Source: Pseudomonadota bacterium | Lineage (GTDB): Bacteria > Pseudomonadota > Alphaproteobacteria > Rhizobiales > Xanthobacteraceae | Direction: 5' to 3' | Length of the DNA: 13,613 bases | Assembly: GCA_023442085.1 (NCBI GenBank) | Contig: JAEZMT010000361.1 | Span: 1-13,613, forward strand | Shown here: piece after piece, positions 6,616 through 13,544 of the stretch | How positions within the stretch are numbered: the first letter of the stretch is position 1 | Layout of the letters: each line of letters starts with the position of its first letter | Notes under the pieces: model-generated | Told to the model about the DNA's origin: nothing | Databases searched by the model: none | The model's input: only the letters and a program-made list of their open reading frames with translations | Made by a program: the position numbers and the translations under genes

Positions 6616-6628
6616 ATGTCAGTTCACA
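6604..6628. promoter_or_regulatory. Candidate operator, copy B, with perfect inverted repeat over the -10
   Basis: CATATC-TAT-GATATG (6604-6618) is a perfect six-base inverted repeat with a three-base centre that covers the -10. It runs into ATATGTCAGTTCACA (6614-6628), the second copy of the element at 6429-6442. Location over the -10 and start point suggests repression of the importer operon. The local GntR regulator is the natural candidate, but nothing here proves it binds. Confidence 0.45.
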
Positions 6629-6629
6629 A

Positions 6630-6650
6630 AGGCGGGCACGAGACCCGCCT
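6630..6650 (+). other. Leader mRNA hairpin upstream of the importer start
   Basis: AGGCGGG (6630-6636), loop CACGAGA, CCCGCCT (6644-6650) is a perfect seven-base-pair GC-rich stem. It ends directly before the strong Shine-Dalgarno GGGGAGGA at 6652-6659. If transcription begins near 6622 it would form the very 5' end of the message, a position known to protect transcripts from decay. It does not enclose the ribosome site, and there is no U-tract for termination. Confidence 0.55.
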
Positions 6651-6664
6651 AGGGGAGGACGCCA

Positions 6665-7939
6665 ATGAACATTTCTCGCCGCACCCTGATGCGGGGGATC
6701 GGTGCTGCCGGTCTCGCCGCCGCCGCTCCGGGGGTTTTCTCCCCCGCCATCGCCCAGTCGAAGCCGGTGCGCATCGGCATTCTCGCGCCGCGCTCCGGCG
6801 CCATGGGCACGGTGGGAGAATGCGGCATCCGCGCGGTGCAGTGGGCGGCGGAGCGCATGAACAAGGACGGCGGCATCGCCGGCCGCCCCATCGAGCTGGT
6901 GTTCGAGGAAGAGACCTCGCCGAAGGACACCATCGAACGCTTCCGCCGCCTGGCGCTGCAGGAGAAGGTGGACTGCGTGCAGGGCCTCATCTCCACCGGC
7001 GTGTCGCTCGGCGTCGCGCCCGTGGCGGAGGAGGAGCAGGCGCTCCTCATCATGTGGGACGGCACCACGCAGGACGGCGTGAAGGAGGCCATGCCCAAGT
7101 CGCGCTACGTCTTCCGCTCCACCGACAATGAATGCGAGGCGGTGATGGCCTCGCTGCTCTCGATCAAATACTTCAAGGGCAAGATCAAGCGGATCGCCGG
7201 CATCAATCCGGACTATTCCTACGGCCGCAACAACTGGGAGGCCTTCCGACAGATTCTCGCGCGTGCCGGGGTCGAGGTGGAGGTGGTCGCCGAGCAGTGG
7301 CCGAAGGTCGGCACCATGGACCTCACCTCCCATGTCGCCGCGCTGAAGGCCGCGAAGCCGGACTTCATCTTCTCTTCGATGCTGTTCGCCGACCTGCCGG
7401 TGTTCATGAAGCAGGGCTCCGCCGCGGGGCTGTTCGAGGGCGTCAACCTCGCCCTTCCTGCCGCCGGATGGCAGATCAACCAGCTGAAGAAGGAGTTCAT
7501 GCCCGAGAACATCGTGTTCGGGCACAACACGCTCTACTTCGCGTTGCCGAACGCGTCCGCGCTGCAGAAGGCGTTCGTCGAAGACTATATGGGCCGCTAC
7601 AAGGAAGCCCCGCACTGGGAGGCCGACCGCGCCTATTTCGCGCTCGCCGCCTACAAGGCCGGCGTTGAGGCAGCGGCGAAGGCGACCGGGCGTTGGCCGA
7701 AGCTCGATGAAATCATCGATTCGATCCCGAAGCAGAAGGTCGAGAGCCTGGGCGGTCCGGGCCAGTTCCGCACCGACAAGATCGCCGAGCAGACCTTCTA
7801 CCAGGGCCTGTCCACCAATCAGAATTCCTACGACTTCCCGACGCTGAGGACGGTGGACAGCTTCACCGCCGACCAGCTCCAGAAGCCGCCGGGTGTGGAC
7901 TTCTGGGAATGGCTCAAGACCTCCAAGCTTCCCGTCTGA
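6665..7939 (+). CDS. ABC transporter substrate-binding protein (LivK/amide-binding type), Tat-exported
   Basis: A 424-residue periplasmic binding protein of the branched-chain amino acid type (Peripla_BP_6 class). The first 30 residues form a twin-arginine signal, SRRTLMRG followed by an Ala-rich hydrophobic stretch and SPAIA as likely cleavage site after A30, so it should be exported folded. The mature protein starts KPVRIGILAPRSGAMG and shows the usual two-lobe pattern, including WAAERMNKDGGIAGRPIELVFEEE, FRSTDNE and INPDYSYGRNNWEAF. The strong Shine-Dalgarno GGGGAGGA supports the ATG. It leads the importer operon, with the first permease 11 bases after its stop. Relatives bind amino acids, amides, urea or aromatic and aliphatic carboxylates. 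The linked acyl-CoA genes favour a carboxylic acid or a related compound, but the ligand cannot be read from the sequence. Confidence 0.9.
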   Translation: MNISRRTLMRGIGAAGLAAAAPGVFSPAIAQSKPVRIGILAPRSGAMGTVGECGIRAVQWAAERMNKDGGIAGRPIELVFEEETSPKDTIERFRRLALQEKVDCVQGLISTGVSLGVAPVAEEEQALLIMWDGTTQDGVKEAMPKSRYVFRSTDNECEAVMASLLSIKYFKGKIKRIAGINPDYSYGRNNWEAFRQILARAGVEVEVVAEQWPKVGTMDLTSHVAALKAAKPDFIFSSMLFADLPVFMKQGSAAGLFEGVNLALPAAGWQINQLKKEFMPENIVFGHNTLYFALPNASALQKAFVEDYMGRYKEAPHWEADRAYFALAAYKAGVEAAAKATGRWPKLDEIIDSIPKQKVESLGGPGQFRTDKIAEQTFYQGLSTNQNSYDFPTLRTVDSFTADQLQKPPGVDFWEWLKTSKLPV

Positions 7940-7943
7940 GGAG
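7938..7943 (+). promoter_or_regulatory. Ribosome binding site selecting a GTG start
   Basis: GAGGAG overlaps the stop of the binding-protein gene and lies six bases before GTG at 7950. This favours GTG over the later ATG at 7968 and over an upstream in-frame ATG at 7893 that lies inside the preceding gene. Confidence 0.6.
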
Positions 7944-7949
7944 CGCCGC

Positions 7950-8831
7950 GTGACCGTCTTCCTCGACATGATCCTCGGCGGCGTGTTTCACGCCGCCATT
8001 CTCTTCCTCGTCGCCGCCGGGCTCCAGCTGGTGTTCGGCGTGCAGAAGATCGTCAACCTCGCGTGCGGCTCCTTCTATGCGCTGGGCGCGTACTTCGGCA
8101 TAACGGCCGTAGGCCTCGCCTCGGCCGCCGGCTTTCCGGCCTGGACGGTGCTGCCGGTGCTCATCCTCGCGGGCCTTGTCATCGGCCTTGTCGGCCTGCC
8201 CGTGGAACGCATCCTGCGCACGGTCTATCGGCGGGACGAGAGCTATCAGTTGCTCCTCACCTTCGGCCTGCTCCTGATGTTTCAGGACGTGTTCCGCTTC
8301 TTCTGGGGCGCGACGCCGCGAACGCTGGACAACGCCTATCTCGCCTACGGCACGGCCGAGTTCCTCGGCCTCAGGGTGCCCACCTACAATCTCCTGGTTA
8401 TCGCCGCCTCCATCGCCATCGCGGTGGCGCTCGGCGCCTTCCTGCAGAAGACGCGCACGGGCCGCATCATCCGCGCCACGGCAGAGAACAGGGACATGAC
8501 CGAGGGTCTCGGCGTCAATTCCTCCCGCGTCTTCGCGGCGGTGTTCACGGTGGGCTGCATGCTCGGCACGGTGGGCGGCGCGCTGGTGGTGCCGGCTTCG
8601 GCCTCCTCGCTGGAAATGGCGGTGGAGCTGGTGGTGGAAGCCTTCGCCGTGGTCGTCATCGGCGGCCTCGGCTCCATGCGCGGCGCGCTCGCCGGCGCGC
8701 TCATCGTCGGCCTCATCCGCGCCGCGGCCATCATGGTGCTGCCCGAGGCTGAGATTCTCTCCATCTATCTGGTCGTCATCGCCGTGCTCATCCTGCGGCC
8801 GGCCGGGCTCTTCGGAAAGGCAATGGCATGA
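7950..8831 (+). CDS. livH: Branched-chain amino acid-type ABC transporter permease (LivH family)
   Basis: 293 residues from the GTG at 7950. About eight hydrophobic segments span the protein, in the order usual for LivH: FHAAILFLVAAGLQLVFGVQKIVNLACGSFYALGAY at the N-terminus, a cytoplasmic coupling stretch around KTRTGRIIRATAENRDMTEGLGVNSSRVF, and the C-terminal VVIGGLGSMRGALAGALIVGL followed by ILRPAGLFGK. It forms one half of the inner-membrane channel with the downstream LivM-type protein. Its last bases overlap the next start (ATGA), indicating translational coupling. The symbol marks the family; the transported compound may not be an amino acid. Confidence 0.92.
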   Translation: MTVFLDMILGGVFHAAILFLVAAGLQLVFGVQKIVNLACGSFYALGAYFGITAVGLASAAGFPAWTVLPVLILAGLVIGLVGLPVERILRTVYRRDESYQLLLTFGLLLMFQDVFRFFWGATPRTLDNAYLAYGTAEFLGLRVPTYNLLVIAASIAIAVALGAFLQKTRTGRIIRATAENRDMTEGLGVNSSRVFAAVFTVGCMLGTVGGALVVPASASSLEMAVELVVEAFAVVVIGGLGSMRGALAGALIVGLIRAAAIMVLPEAEILSIYLVVIAVLILRPAGLFGKAMA

Positions 8832-9859
8832 GCACGCCCACCCTCGGCACCCCCACGGCCGCCCGCGCGGCCGCCGCGGCGGCGCCCGCCGCCGGCATGC
8901 GATGGCCCAGCGGCCTTGCCGCCTTCCTCGTGATCGTGGTGGCGATGGCGGGCCTGCCCCTTGTCGCCTCCACCTACATGCTCACCCTGATGGTACCCTT
9001 TTTCGGATTCGCCATCGCCCTGCTCGGTTTCAACCTGCTGTTCGGCTACACGGGCCTCCTCTCCTTCGGCCATGCCATGTTCCTCGGCATCGGCGCCTAT
9101 GCGGCGGCGGTGATGACCTCCAAGCTGGGGGTCCGCTCGCTGGAGCTGACTCTCCTCGTCGCGGTGGCGGCGGCGGTGGTCATAGCGGTGCCGGTGGGCT
9201 TCCTGTGCGTGCGGTACACGCGCATCTTCTTCGGCATGCTGACCCTTGCCTTCGGCATGCTGTTCCACTCCATCCTGTTCAAGTTCTATGGCCTCACCGG
9301 TGGCGATCAGGGCATGCGGGTGATGCGCCCGCTGCTGTTCGGCATGGAGTTCGAGGGCGGCAAGACGGCCTTCATCACCGGCCCGTTCTATTACTACGCC
9401 CTCGGCCTGCTCACCCTGCTCGGCTACGCCATGTGGCGGATCGTGCGCTCGCCCTTTGGGCTGCACCTCACGGCCATCCGTGAGAACGCGCAGAAGGCGG
9501 CCTATCTCGGCGTCACCGTCTCGCGGATGCGCCTCGCCGCCTATGTCATCTCAGGTGTCTACGGCGCGATCGGCGGGGTTATCCTCGCCGTCACCATCGG
9601 CCTTGCGGACCCCGAGATCGTCTACTGGACGCAGTCCGGCAACCTCGTCTTCATGGCGGTGCTCGGCGGCTCCAGCGCGTTTGCCGGTCCCGTGGTCGGC
9701 GGCCTCGCCTTCGTGCTGCTGCAGGACACGGTGATGTCCGCCACCCAGTATTGGCGGTTCGTGATGGGCGGAATTCTGGTGCTCATCGTCATCTTCTTCC
9801 CGCGAGGAATCGCCGGCCTGTTCGGCGACGCCTTCGCCCGCCTCAAGCGCGGGAGCTGA
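8828..9859 (+). CDS. livM: Branched-chain amino acid-type ABC transporter permease (LivM family)
   Basis: A 343-residue inner-membrane permease with about ten hydrophobic segments. Residues 1-20 are an Ala/Thr/Pro-rich non-membrane leader before GMRWPSGLAAFLVIVV. LivM hallmarks are FNLLFGYTGLLSFGHAMFLGIGAYAAAV, the coupling stretch SPFGLHLTAIRENAQKAAYLGV, and VLGGSSAFAGPVVGGLAFVLL near the end. The ATG overlaps the LivH-type stop by four bases. A later start at the Met before RWPSG would also give a full transport domain, so the exact N-terminus is the only doubt. The first ATPase gene begins four bases after its stop codon. Confidence 0.92.
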   Translation: MSTPTLGTPTAARAAAAAAPAAGMRWPSGLAAFLVIVVAMAGLPLVASTYMLTLMVPFFGFAIALLGFNLLFGYTGLLSFGHAMFLGIGAYAAAVMTSKLGVRSLELTLLVAVAAAVVIAVPVGFLCVRYTRIFFGMLTLAFGMLFHSILFKFYGLTGGDQGMRVMRPLLFGMEFEGGKTAFITGPFYYYALGLLTLLGYAMWRIVRSPFGLHLTAIRENAQKAAYLGVTVSRMRLAAYVISGVYGAIGGVILAVTIGLADPEIVYWTQSGNLVFMAVLGGSSAFAGPVVGGLAFVLLQDTVMSATQYWRFVMGGILVLIVIFFPRGIAGLFGDAFARLKRGS

Positions 9860-9862
9860 CCC

Positions 9863-10669
9863 ATGGCATCTCACGCCCTTCTCTCCGCCCATCAGGTGTC
9901 CAAGAGCTACGGCGACTTCCACGCGCTCCGGAACGTCTCGGTGCATGTGAACGACGGCGAGTTCATCTCCATCGTCGGCCCCAATGGGGCCGGCAAATCC
10001 ACCCTTGTGAACGTGCTTACGGGCCTCCTGAAGCCCACCACCGGGCACGTCCATTTCCGCGGCCAGGACATCGCCGGCATCGGCCCGGTCGAGTTGTCCC
10101 GACGTGGCATGGCGCGGGGGTTCCAGCTGGTGAACATCTTCCCGGCCCTCACCGTGCGGGAGACGCTGGGGGTCGCCGCCGCCTCGCGCCTCAAGCGCAT
10201 CGGCAACCCCTTCCGCAGCCTCGGCGCTGACCGGGAGGTGCGTGACGCCGTGGAGGAGGTGGCCGACATCTTCAACCTGCGCCACCGGCTCGACCAGCAG
10301 GCGAGCGCCCTCTCCCAGGGCGAGAAGAAGCTGCTGGACGTGGCAAGCGCCTTCGCCCTCAAGCCCGAGCTGATCCTCATCGACGAGCCCACCTCCGGCG
10401 TCTCCACCGGCGACAAGCACGCCATCATGGAACTGCTGGTGGCTGCCTCGCGGAAGGCGGGCGTGCGCGGCATCATCCAGGTGGAGCACGACATGGATCT
10501 CGTCGCCCGCTACTCGGACCGCATCGTCGCGCTCCAGGCGGGCGCGGTGCTGGCGGACGAGAAGCCGGAGACTTTCTTCAAGGATCCCGCCCTCATCGCC
10601 GCCGTAGTGGGCACGCGCCCGCCGAAAATGACCCAGAAGCCCGCCGTTCAGGAGAGCCGCCCATGCTGA
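9863..10669 (+). CDS. livG: ABC transporter ATP-binding protein (LivG family)
   Basis: A 268-residue nucleotide-binding subunit on the cytoplasmic face of the importer. Motifs in order are Walker A GPNGAGKST (39-47), Q-loop Gln88 in RGFQLVNIF, signature LSQGEKK (150-156), Walker B LILIDEP with D174 and E175, and the switch His209 in VEHDM. All catalytic positions are intact. The sequence between signature and Walker B (LLDVASAFALKPELILIDEPTSGVS) departs from classical LivG, which has AYGDQRRLEIARC and DEPAAGLN, so this belongs to a divergent branch. The Shine-Dalgarno GGGAG lies within the LivM-type stop region. Its end overlaps the LivF-type start by seven bases. Confidence 0.92.
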   Translation: MASHALLSAHQVSKSYGDFHALRNVSVHVNDGEFISIVGPNGAGKSTLVNVLTGLLKPTTGHVHFRGQDIAGIGPVELSRRGMARGFQLVNIFPALTVRETLGVAAASRLKRIGNPFRSLGADREVRDAVEEVADIFNLRHRLDQQASALSQGEKKLLDVASAFALKPELILIDEPTSGVSTGDKHAIMELLVAASRKAGVRGIIQVEHDMDLVARYSDRIVALQAGAVLADEKPETFFKDPALIAAVVGTRPPKMTQKPAVQESRPC

Positions 10670-11385
10670 GCATTTCGGGCCTCAAGGTGGATATTGCGGG
10701 CAGCCGCATCCTGTCCGGCATCGACCTTGCCGTTGAGCCGGGCGAACTCGTCTGCCTCATCGGTCGCAACGGTGCGGGCAAGACCACGACGTTCCGCTCC
10801 ATCATGGGCTATCGCAAACCCGCCGCCGGCTCAATCCGCTTCGCGGGCAAGGAGTTGGTCGGCCGCGCGCCGCACGAGATCGCGCAGATGGGCGTCGGCT
10901 TCTCGCCGGAGGAATCGGAGGTCTATGCCGACCTCACGGTCGCCGAGAACCTGGAACTGCCGACCTGGACGCGGCGCTCCAAGATGTCGGAGAAGGATCG
11001 CGTCGAGCGCTCCCTCACCGTCTTCCCGAAGCTTCGGCAGTATCTGCATCGCGGCGGGGCGCAGCTCTCCGGCGGCGAGCGCAAGATGGTCTCGGTGGCG
11101 CGCGCGCTCGCCCTCGATCCGAGCCTTCTCCTGCTGGACGAACCGTTCGAGGGCCTCTCCCCGGCAATCATCCCTGTGATCTCGGAAGGCATCGCCTCCA
11201 TCCGCGCCATGGGACAGGCCGTGCTGATGGCGGAATCCAACGTCCACCACCTGCCGGATTATGTGGATCGCCTCTACGTGCTGGAGCGCGGCGAGATGAT
11301 CTTCTCCGGCACGCTGGCCGAGGCGCATCGCGACAAGGCGGTCATGCGCGTCATCGCCGGCGAGGTGGAGCTGGAGCACGCCTGA
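10663..11385 (+). CDS. livF: ABC transporter ATP-binding protein (LivF family)
   Basis: A 240-residue second ATPase subunit. Walker A is GRNGAGKTT (34-42), the Q-loop position carries Glu as is common in LivF (SPEESEVYADLTVAENL), the signature is LSGGERK (135-141), and Walker B is LLLLDEP with D159 and E160. At the switch-loop position classical LivF has VEQN, but this protein has AESN (Ser192), a further step from the canonical His. It overlaps the LivG-type gene by seven bases and is followed four bases later by the alcohol dehydrogenase. As LivG retains a His there, the heterodimer would have one canonical and one altered switch. Confidence 0.92.
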   Translation: MLSISGLKVDIAGSRILSGIDLAVEPGELVCLIGRNGAGKTTTFRSIMGYRKPAAGSIRFAGKELVGRAPHEIAQMGVGFSPEESEVYADLTVAENLELPTWTRRSKMSEKDRVERSLTVFPKLRQYLHRGGAQLSGGERKMVSVARALALDPSLLLLDEPFEGLSPAIIPVISEGIASIRAMGQAVLMAESNVHHLPDYVDRLYVLERGEMIFSGTLAEAHRDKAVMRVIAGEVELEHA

Positions 11386-11388
11386 GCC

Positions 11389-12498
11389 ATGCCGCTGACC
11401 TATCGTGCAGCGGTGCTTCACGCACCGCAGACGCCGCTCGCCATCGAGACGGTGGCGGCGGCTCCGCTCGGCCCGTCGGACGTGCTCGTCCGCATCAAGG
11501 CGGCCGGGCTTTGCCACACTGATCTGGAGGTGATCGAGGGCGGGCTGGTCTATCCCATGCCCATCGTGCTCGGCCACGAGGCGGCGGGCATTGTGGAAGA
11601 GGTGGGACCGGAGGCGAAGGGCGTCCGCAAGGGCGACCACGTGGTCCTCTCCTGGAATCCCCATTGCGGCCATTGCTTCTATTGCGACCGGTCGCTTCCC
11701 ATCCTCTGCGAGGGCTATCTGGCGGAGGGACCCAGGGCGCGCGCCTTCGACGGCGGCGCCAAGGCGCGGCTCGCGGACGGGCGCGAACTCGGCAACCTCA
11801 TGTTCCTCGGCGCCTTTGGGGAATACTGCATCGTCGCCGACCAGCAGGCCGTTCCCGTACCGAAGGATCTGCCGTTCGAGGAGGCTTGCCTCATCGGCTG
11901 CGGAATCATGACCGGCGTCGGCGCGGCGCTGAACGTCGCCCATATCGGGCCGGGCGACACGGCGCTCGTCATTGGCTGCGGTGCCGTGGGTCTCGCAGCG
12001 GTTCAAGGTGCGCGGCTGGCGGGCGCGGAAACGATCCTCGCCGCCGATCTCGACGACGCCAAGCTCGCCCTCGCCCGCACCATGGGGGCCACCCACACGG
12101 TGAATGCCCGCACCGGCGATGTGGTGGCGGCGGCCCGCGCCCTCACCCAGGGTCGCGGTGCCGACGTGGTGCTCGAATCCGCCGGCAGCCCCATCGCCTT
12201 CCGCGCGACGGTCGAGGCGGTGCGGCCGGGCGGCGAGGTGATCTGGCTCGGCAAGATCGACGTGACGAAGGACGTGTCCTTCCGCTGGGGCTCGCTGATG
12301 GCGGAAAAGCGCATCCGCCGTGTCTCCTACGGCGGCGCCAGGCCCGCCCGTGACTTCCCGTTCCTGGCGCGCGCCGCGCTCGCCGGGCGGCTGGATCTCA
12401 AGGGGCTCATCTCCCGCCGCATCGCGCTGGAGGAGATCAATGCGGGCTTCGCCGCGCTGAAAGCGGGCGAGACCATCCGCAGCGTGGTGCTGTTCTGA
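11389..12498 (+). CDS. Zinc-dependent alcohol dehydrogenase (medium-chain, class III/aryl-alcohol-like)
   Basis: A 369-residue medium-chain dehydrogenase interconverting alcohol and aldehyde. Catalytic zinc ligands are C42 (GLCHTD), H63 with E64 (GHEAAG) and C171 (IGCGIMTG). The structural zinc lobe C93-C96-C99-C107 is complete. The Rossmann motif is GCGAVG (196-201), with D220 at the end of the next strand, predicting NAD. The extended loop after the structural zinc (about 111-140) is of the type seen in class I/III enzymes rather than the shorter tetrameric ones. It starts four bases after the LivF-type stop, so it belongs to the importer operon and probably acts on the imported compound or an early product. 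Formaldehyde (glutathione-linked) and benzyl or alkyl alcohols are all possible; I cannot pick among them. Confidence 0.9.
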   Translation: MPLTYRAAVLHAPQTPLAIETVAAAPLGPSDVLVRIKAAGLCHTDLEVIEGGLVYPMPIVLGHEAAGIVEEVGPEAKGVRKGDHVVLSWNPHCGHCFYCDRSLPILCEGYLAEGPRARAFDGGAKARLADGRELGNLMFLGAFGEYCIVADQQAVPVPKDLPFEEACLIGCGIMTGVGAALNVAHIGPGDTALVIGCGAVGLAAVQGARLAGAETILAADLDDAKLALARTMGATHTVNARTGDVVAAARALTQGRGADVVLESAGSPIAFRATVEAVRPGGEVIWLGKIDVTKDVSFRWGSLMAEKRIRRVSYGGARPARDFPFLARAALAGRLDLKGLISRRIALEEINAGFAALKAGETIRSVVLF

Positions 12499-12517
12499 GG
12501 TGGGCTGCCCCCCACCT
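12498..12517. terminator. Hairpin at the end of the importer operon
   Basis: AGGTGGG (12498-12504), six-base loop, CCCACCT (12511-12517) gives a seven-base-pair GC-rich stem starting on the last base of the dehydrogenase stop codon. The following TTGAG is not a real U-tract, so intrinsic termination would be weak. It may work together with the larger repeat that follows. Confidence 0.4.
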
Positions 12518-12524
12518 TGAGACC

Positions 12525-12641
12525 CCCTCTCCCCTTGCGGGAGAGGGCTGGGGTGAGGGGTATCTATCCCTTCGTCCCGACGCACGAAATGCGCCAGCAC
12601 TACCCCTCACCCCCGGCCCCTCTCCCGCAAGGGGAGAGGGT
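12525..12641. repeat. Composite inverted repeat (REP-like) between convergent genes
   Basis: Two copies of a GC-rich palindromic unit face each other. Unit 1 has CCCTCTCCC (12525-12533), loop CTTGC, GGGAGAGGG (12539-12547). Unit 2 has the same stem (12618-12626 and 12632-12640) with the complementary loop GCAAG. The symmetry extends outward from unit 1 and inward from unit 2 through TGAGGGGTA and its complement, making arms of about 38 bases that differ only by a short G-run change, around a centre of roughly 40 bases. Units of this kind are common extragenic repeats in alphaproteobacteria. Placed between converging transcripts it could end transcription from both sides or stabilise 3' ends. 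Confidence 0.8.
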
Positions 12642-12652
12642 AGAAACATTCC

Positions 12653-13465
12653 TCACGCATCCAGCGTCTTGCGGGCGAAGTCCTCGATGTAATCCACGAG
12701 GTTGGAGGCCGCCGTCTCGGCCCCCTTGCGGTCGCGGCGGGCCACCGCCTCGGCCACCTCGGCGTGCAGCCGGGCCGCGAGGGGCAGGTCCGCCACTTCC
12801 CTGTAGTGCTGATACCAGAAGCGGCGGGACAGGGCGTTCATGAGGCCCATCGAGCGCACCGCGAACTCATTTCGCGAAGCCTGCGCCATGAGGAGATTGA
12901 AGCGCCGGTCGAGGCGCATGAAGGCGAGATCGTCCTCCACTTCCGCCGCCTGCCGCATGGAGCCGGCGATCTCGGCGAAGGCGTCCCGCTCCTCGGCCGT
13001 CGCACGCTCGGCGGCGAGGCCCGCCATGAGCACCTCCAGCACCCGCCGGACCTCCAGCAGGCGCAGCTGGGTGCGCAGGTTGATGTCCGAGACCAATACG
13101 CCCCGCCGCGGCAGCACCACGACGAGCCCATCCCGTGCAAGCCGTTGCAGCGCCTCACGGATGGGCGTGCGGCCGATCTTCAGGCGATCCGAAAGCGTGA
13201 GTTCGGAAAGCACCGCGCCGGGGGGCAGCTGGAGGGTGGCGATCAATTCCTCAAGGATGCGATAGGCCCGGTCGGTGAGGCTGGCATCCTCCGCCGGCGC
13301 CTCCTCGCGACGGGACCGCCGGGCCGGGGCCCGGGGCTCCTTGCGCGGCTCGCGCAGCGGCTCGAGCAGGAGGTCCAGTCCCGCGTCAGCGTCGCTCAGA
13401 GCTGCCTGCCGCTTCTGGCGCTTGACCGGCGCCCTGGCCACCCCCTTGGACACCGCCTTCGCCAT
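12653..13465 (-). CDS. GntR-family transcriptional regulator, FCD (FadR-C) subfamily
   Basis: 270 residues, longer than the roughly 220-240 usual for the family because of a 60-residue N-terminal extension rich in Arg, Pro and Ala (such as REPRKEPRAPARRSRR). The GntR winged helix is at about 62-127, with GRTPIREALQRLARDGLVVVLPRRGVLV as its recognition and wing part. The FCD effector domain spans about 133-262. Its usual metal set (Asp, His four later, then two more His) is reduced: D186 and H234 remain, but N190 replaces the first His and residues 255-256 are Asn-Leu where the last His is expected. The ATG at 13465 has GGAG eight bases upstream. Such proteins usually repress catabolic genes until an organic acid or acyl-CoA binds. 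Nearby targets could be the divergent promoters at 6426-6628. Confidence 0.88.
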   Translation of the reverse strand: MAKAVSKGVARAPVKRQKRQAALSDADAGLDLLLEPLREPRKEPRAPARRSRREEAPAEDASLTDRAYRILEELIATLQLPPGAVLSELTLSDRLKIGRTPIREALQRLARDGLVVVLPRRGVLVSDINLRTQLRLLEVRRVLEVLMAGLAAERATAEERDAFAEIAGSMRQAAEVEDDLAFMRLDRRFNLLMAQASRNEFAVRSMGLMNALSRRFWYQHYREVADLPLAARLHAEVAEAVARRDRKGAETAASNLVDYIEDFARKTLDA

Positions 13466-13544
13466 GCCGCCCGCTCCTGTGCCGTCAATAAAAATGTGAC
13501 GACGGATTCGCTCACCGCCGTCAAGCGTTGGGGCGACCTGTGGC
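13466..13544. other. Short intergenic region before the regulator
   Basis: 79 bases separate the regulator from the next minus-strand gene. An AT-rich patch (13487-13496) is flanked by CGTCA and TGACG (13483-13487 and 13497-13501), a five-base inverted repeat that could be an operator or a weak terminator for the upstream gene. TTGACG occurs on the minus strand but no good -10 lies 16-18 bases beyond it, so I do not call a promoter. Confidence 0.35.

Larger units (their letters stand above)
6281..6664. other. Divergent intergenic regulatory region
   Basis: 384 bases with no credible gene. The left third (about 6281-6425) is GC-rich like the coding DNA and would be the leader of the minus-strand hydroxylase operon. 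From about 6425 to 6630 the sequence is clearly more AT-rich and holds all the promoter-like signals: a minus-strand promoter, a two-copy element, an Fnr/FixK-like box, a perfect inverted repeat at the plus-strand -10, and finally a leader hairpin and Shine-Dalgarno site for the importer operon. Confidence 0.85.

Noticed and set aside
6665..11385. A urea (Urt) importer.
   Set aside because: No urease or urea-carboxylase genes are nearby, the binding protein lacks recognisable UrtA segments, and the linked genes are acyl-CoA and alcohol metabolism.
12498..12641. A CRISPR array or insertion-sequence end from the repeated GC-rich units.
   Set aside because: Only two inverted units are present, with no regular spacers, transposase or target duplication; a REP-like element explains them.
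13480..13530. A sigma-70 promoter for the regulator starting from TTGACG on the minus strand.
   Set aside because: At 16-18 bases downstream no sequence resembles TATAAT, so the match is too weak to annotate.
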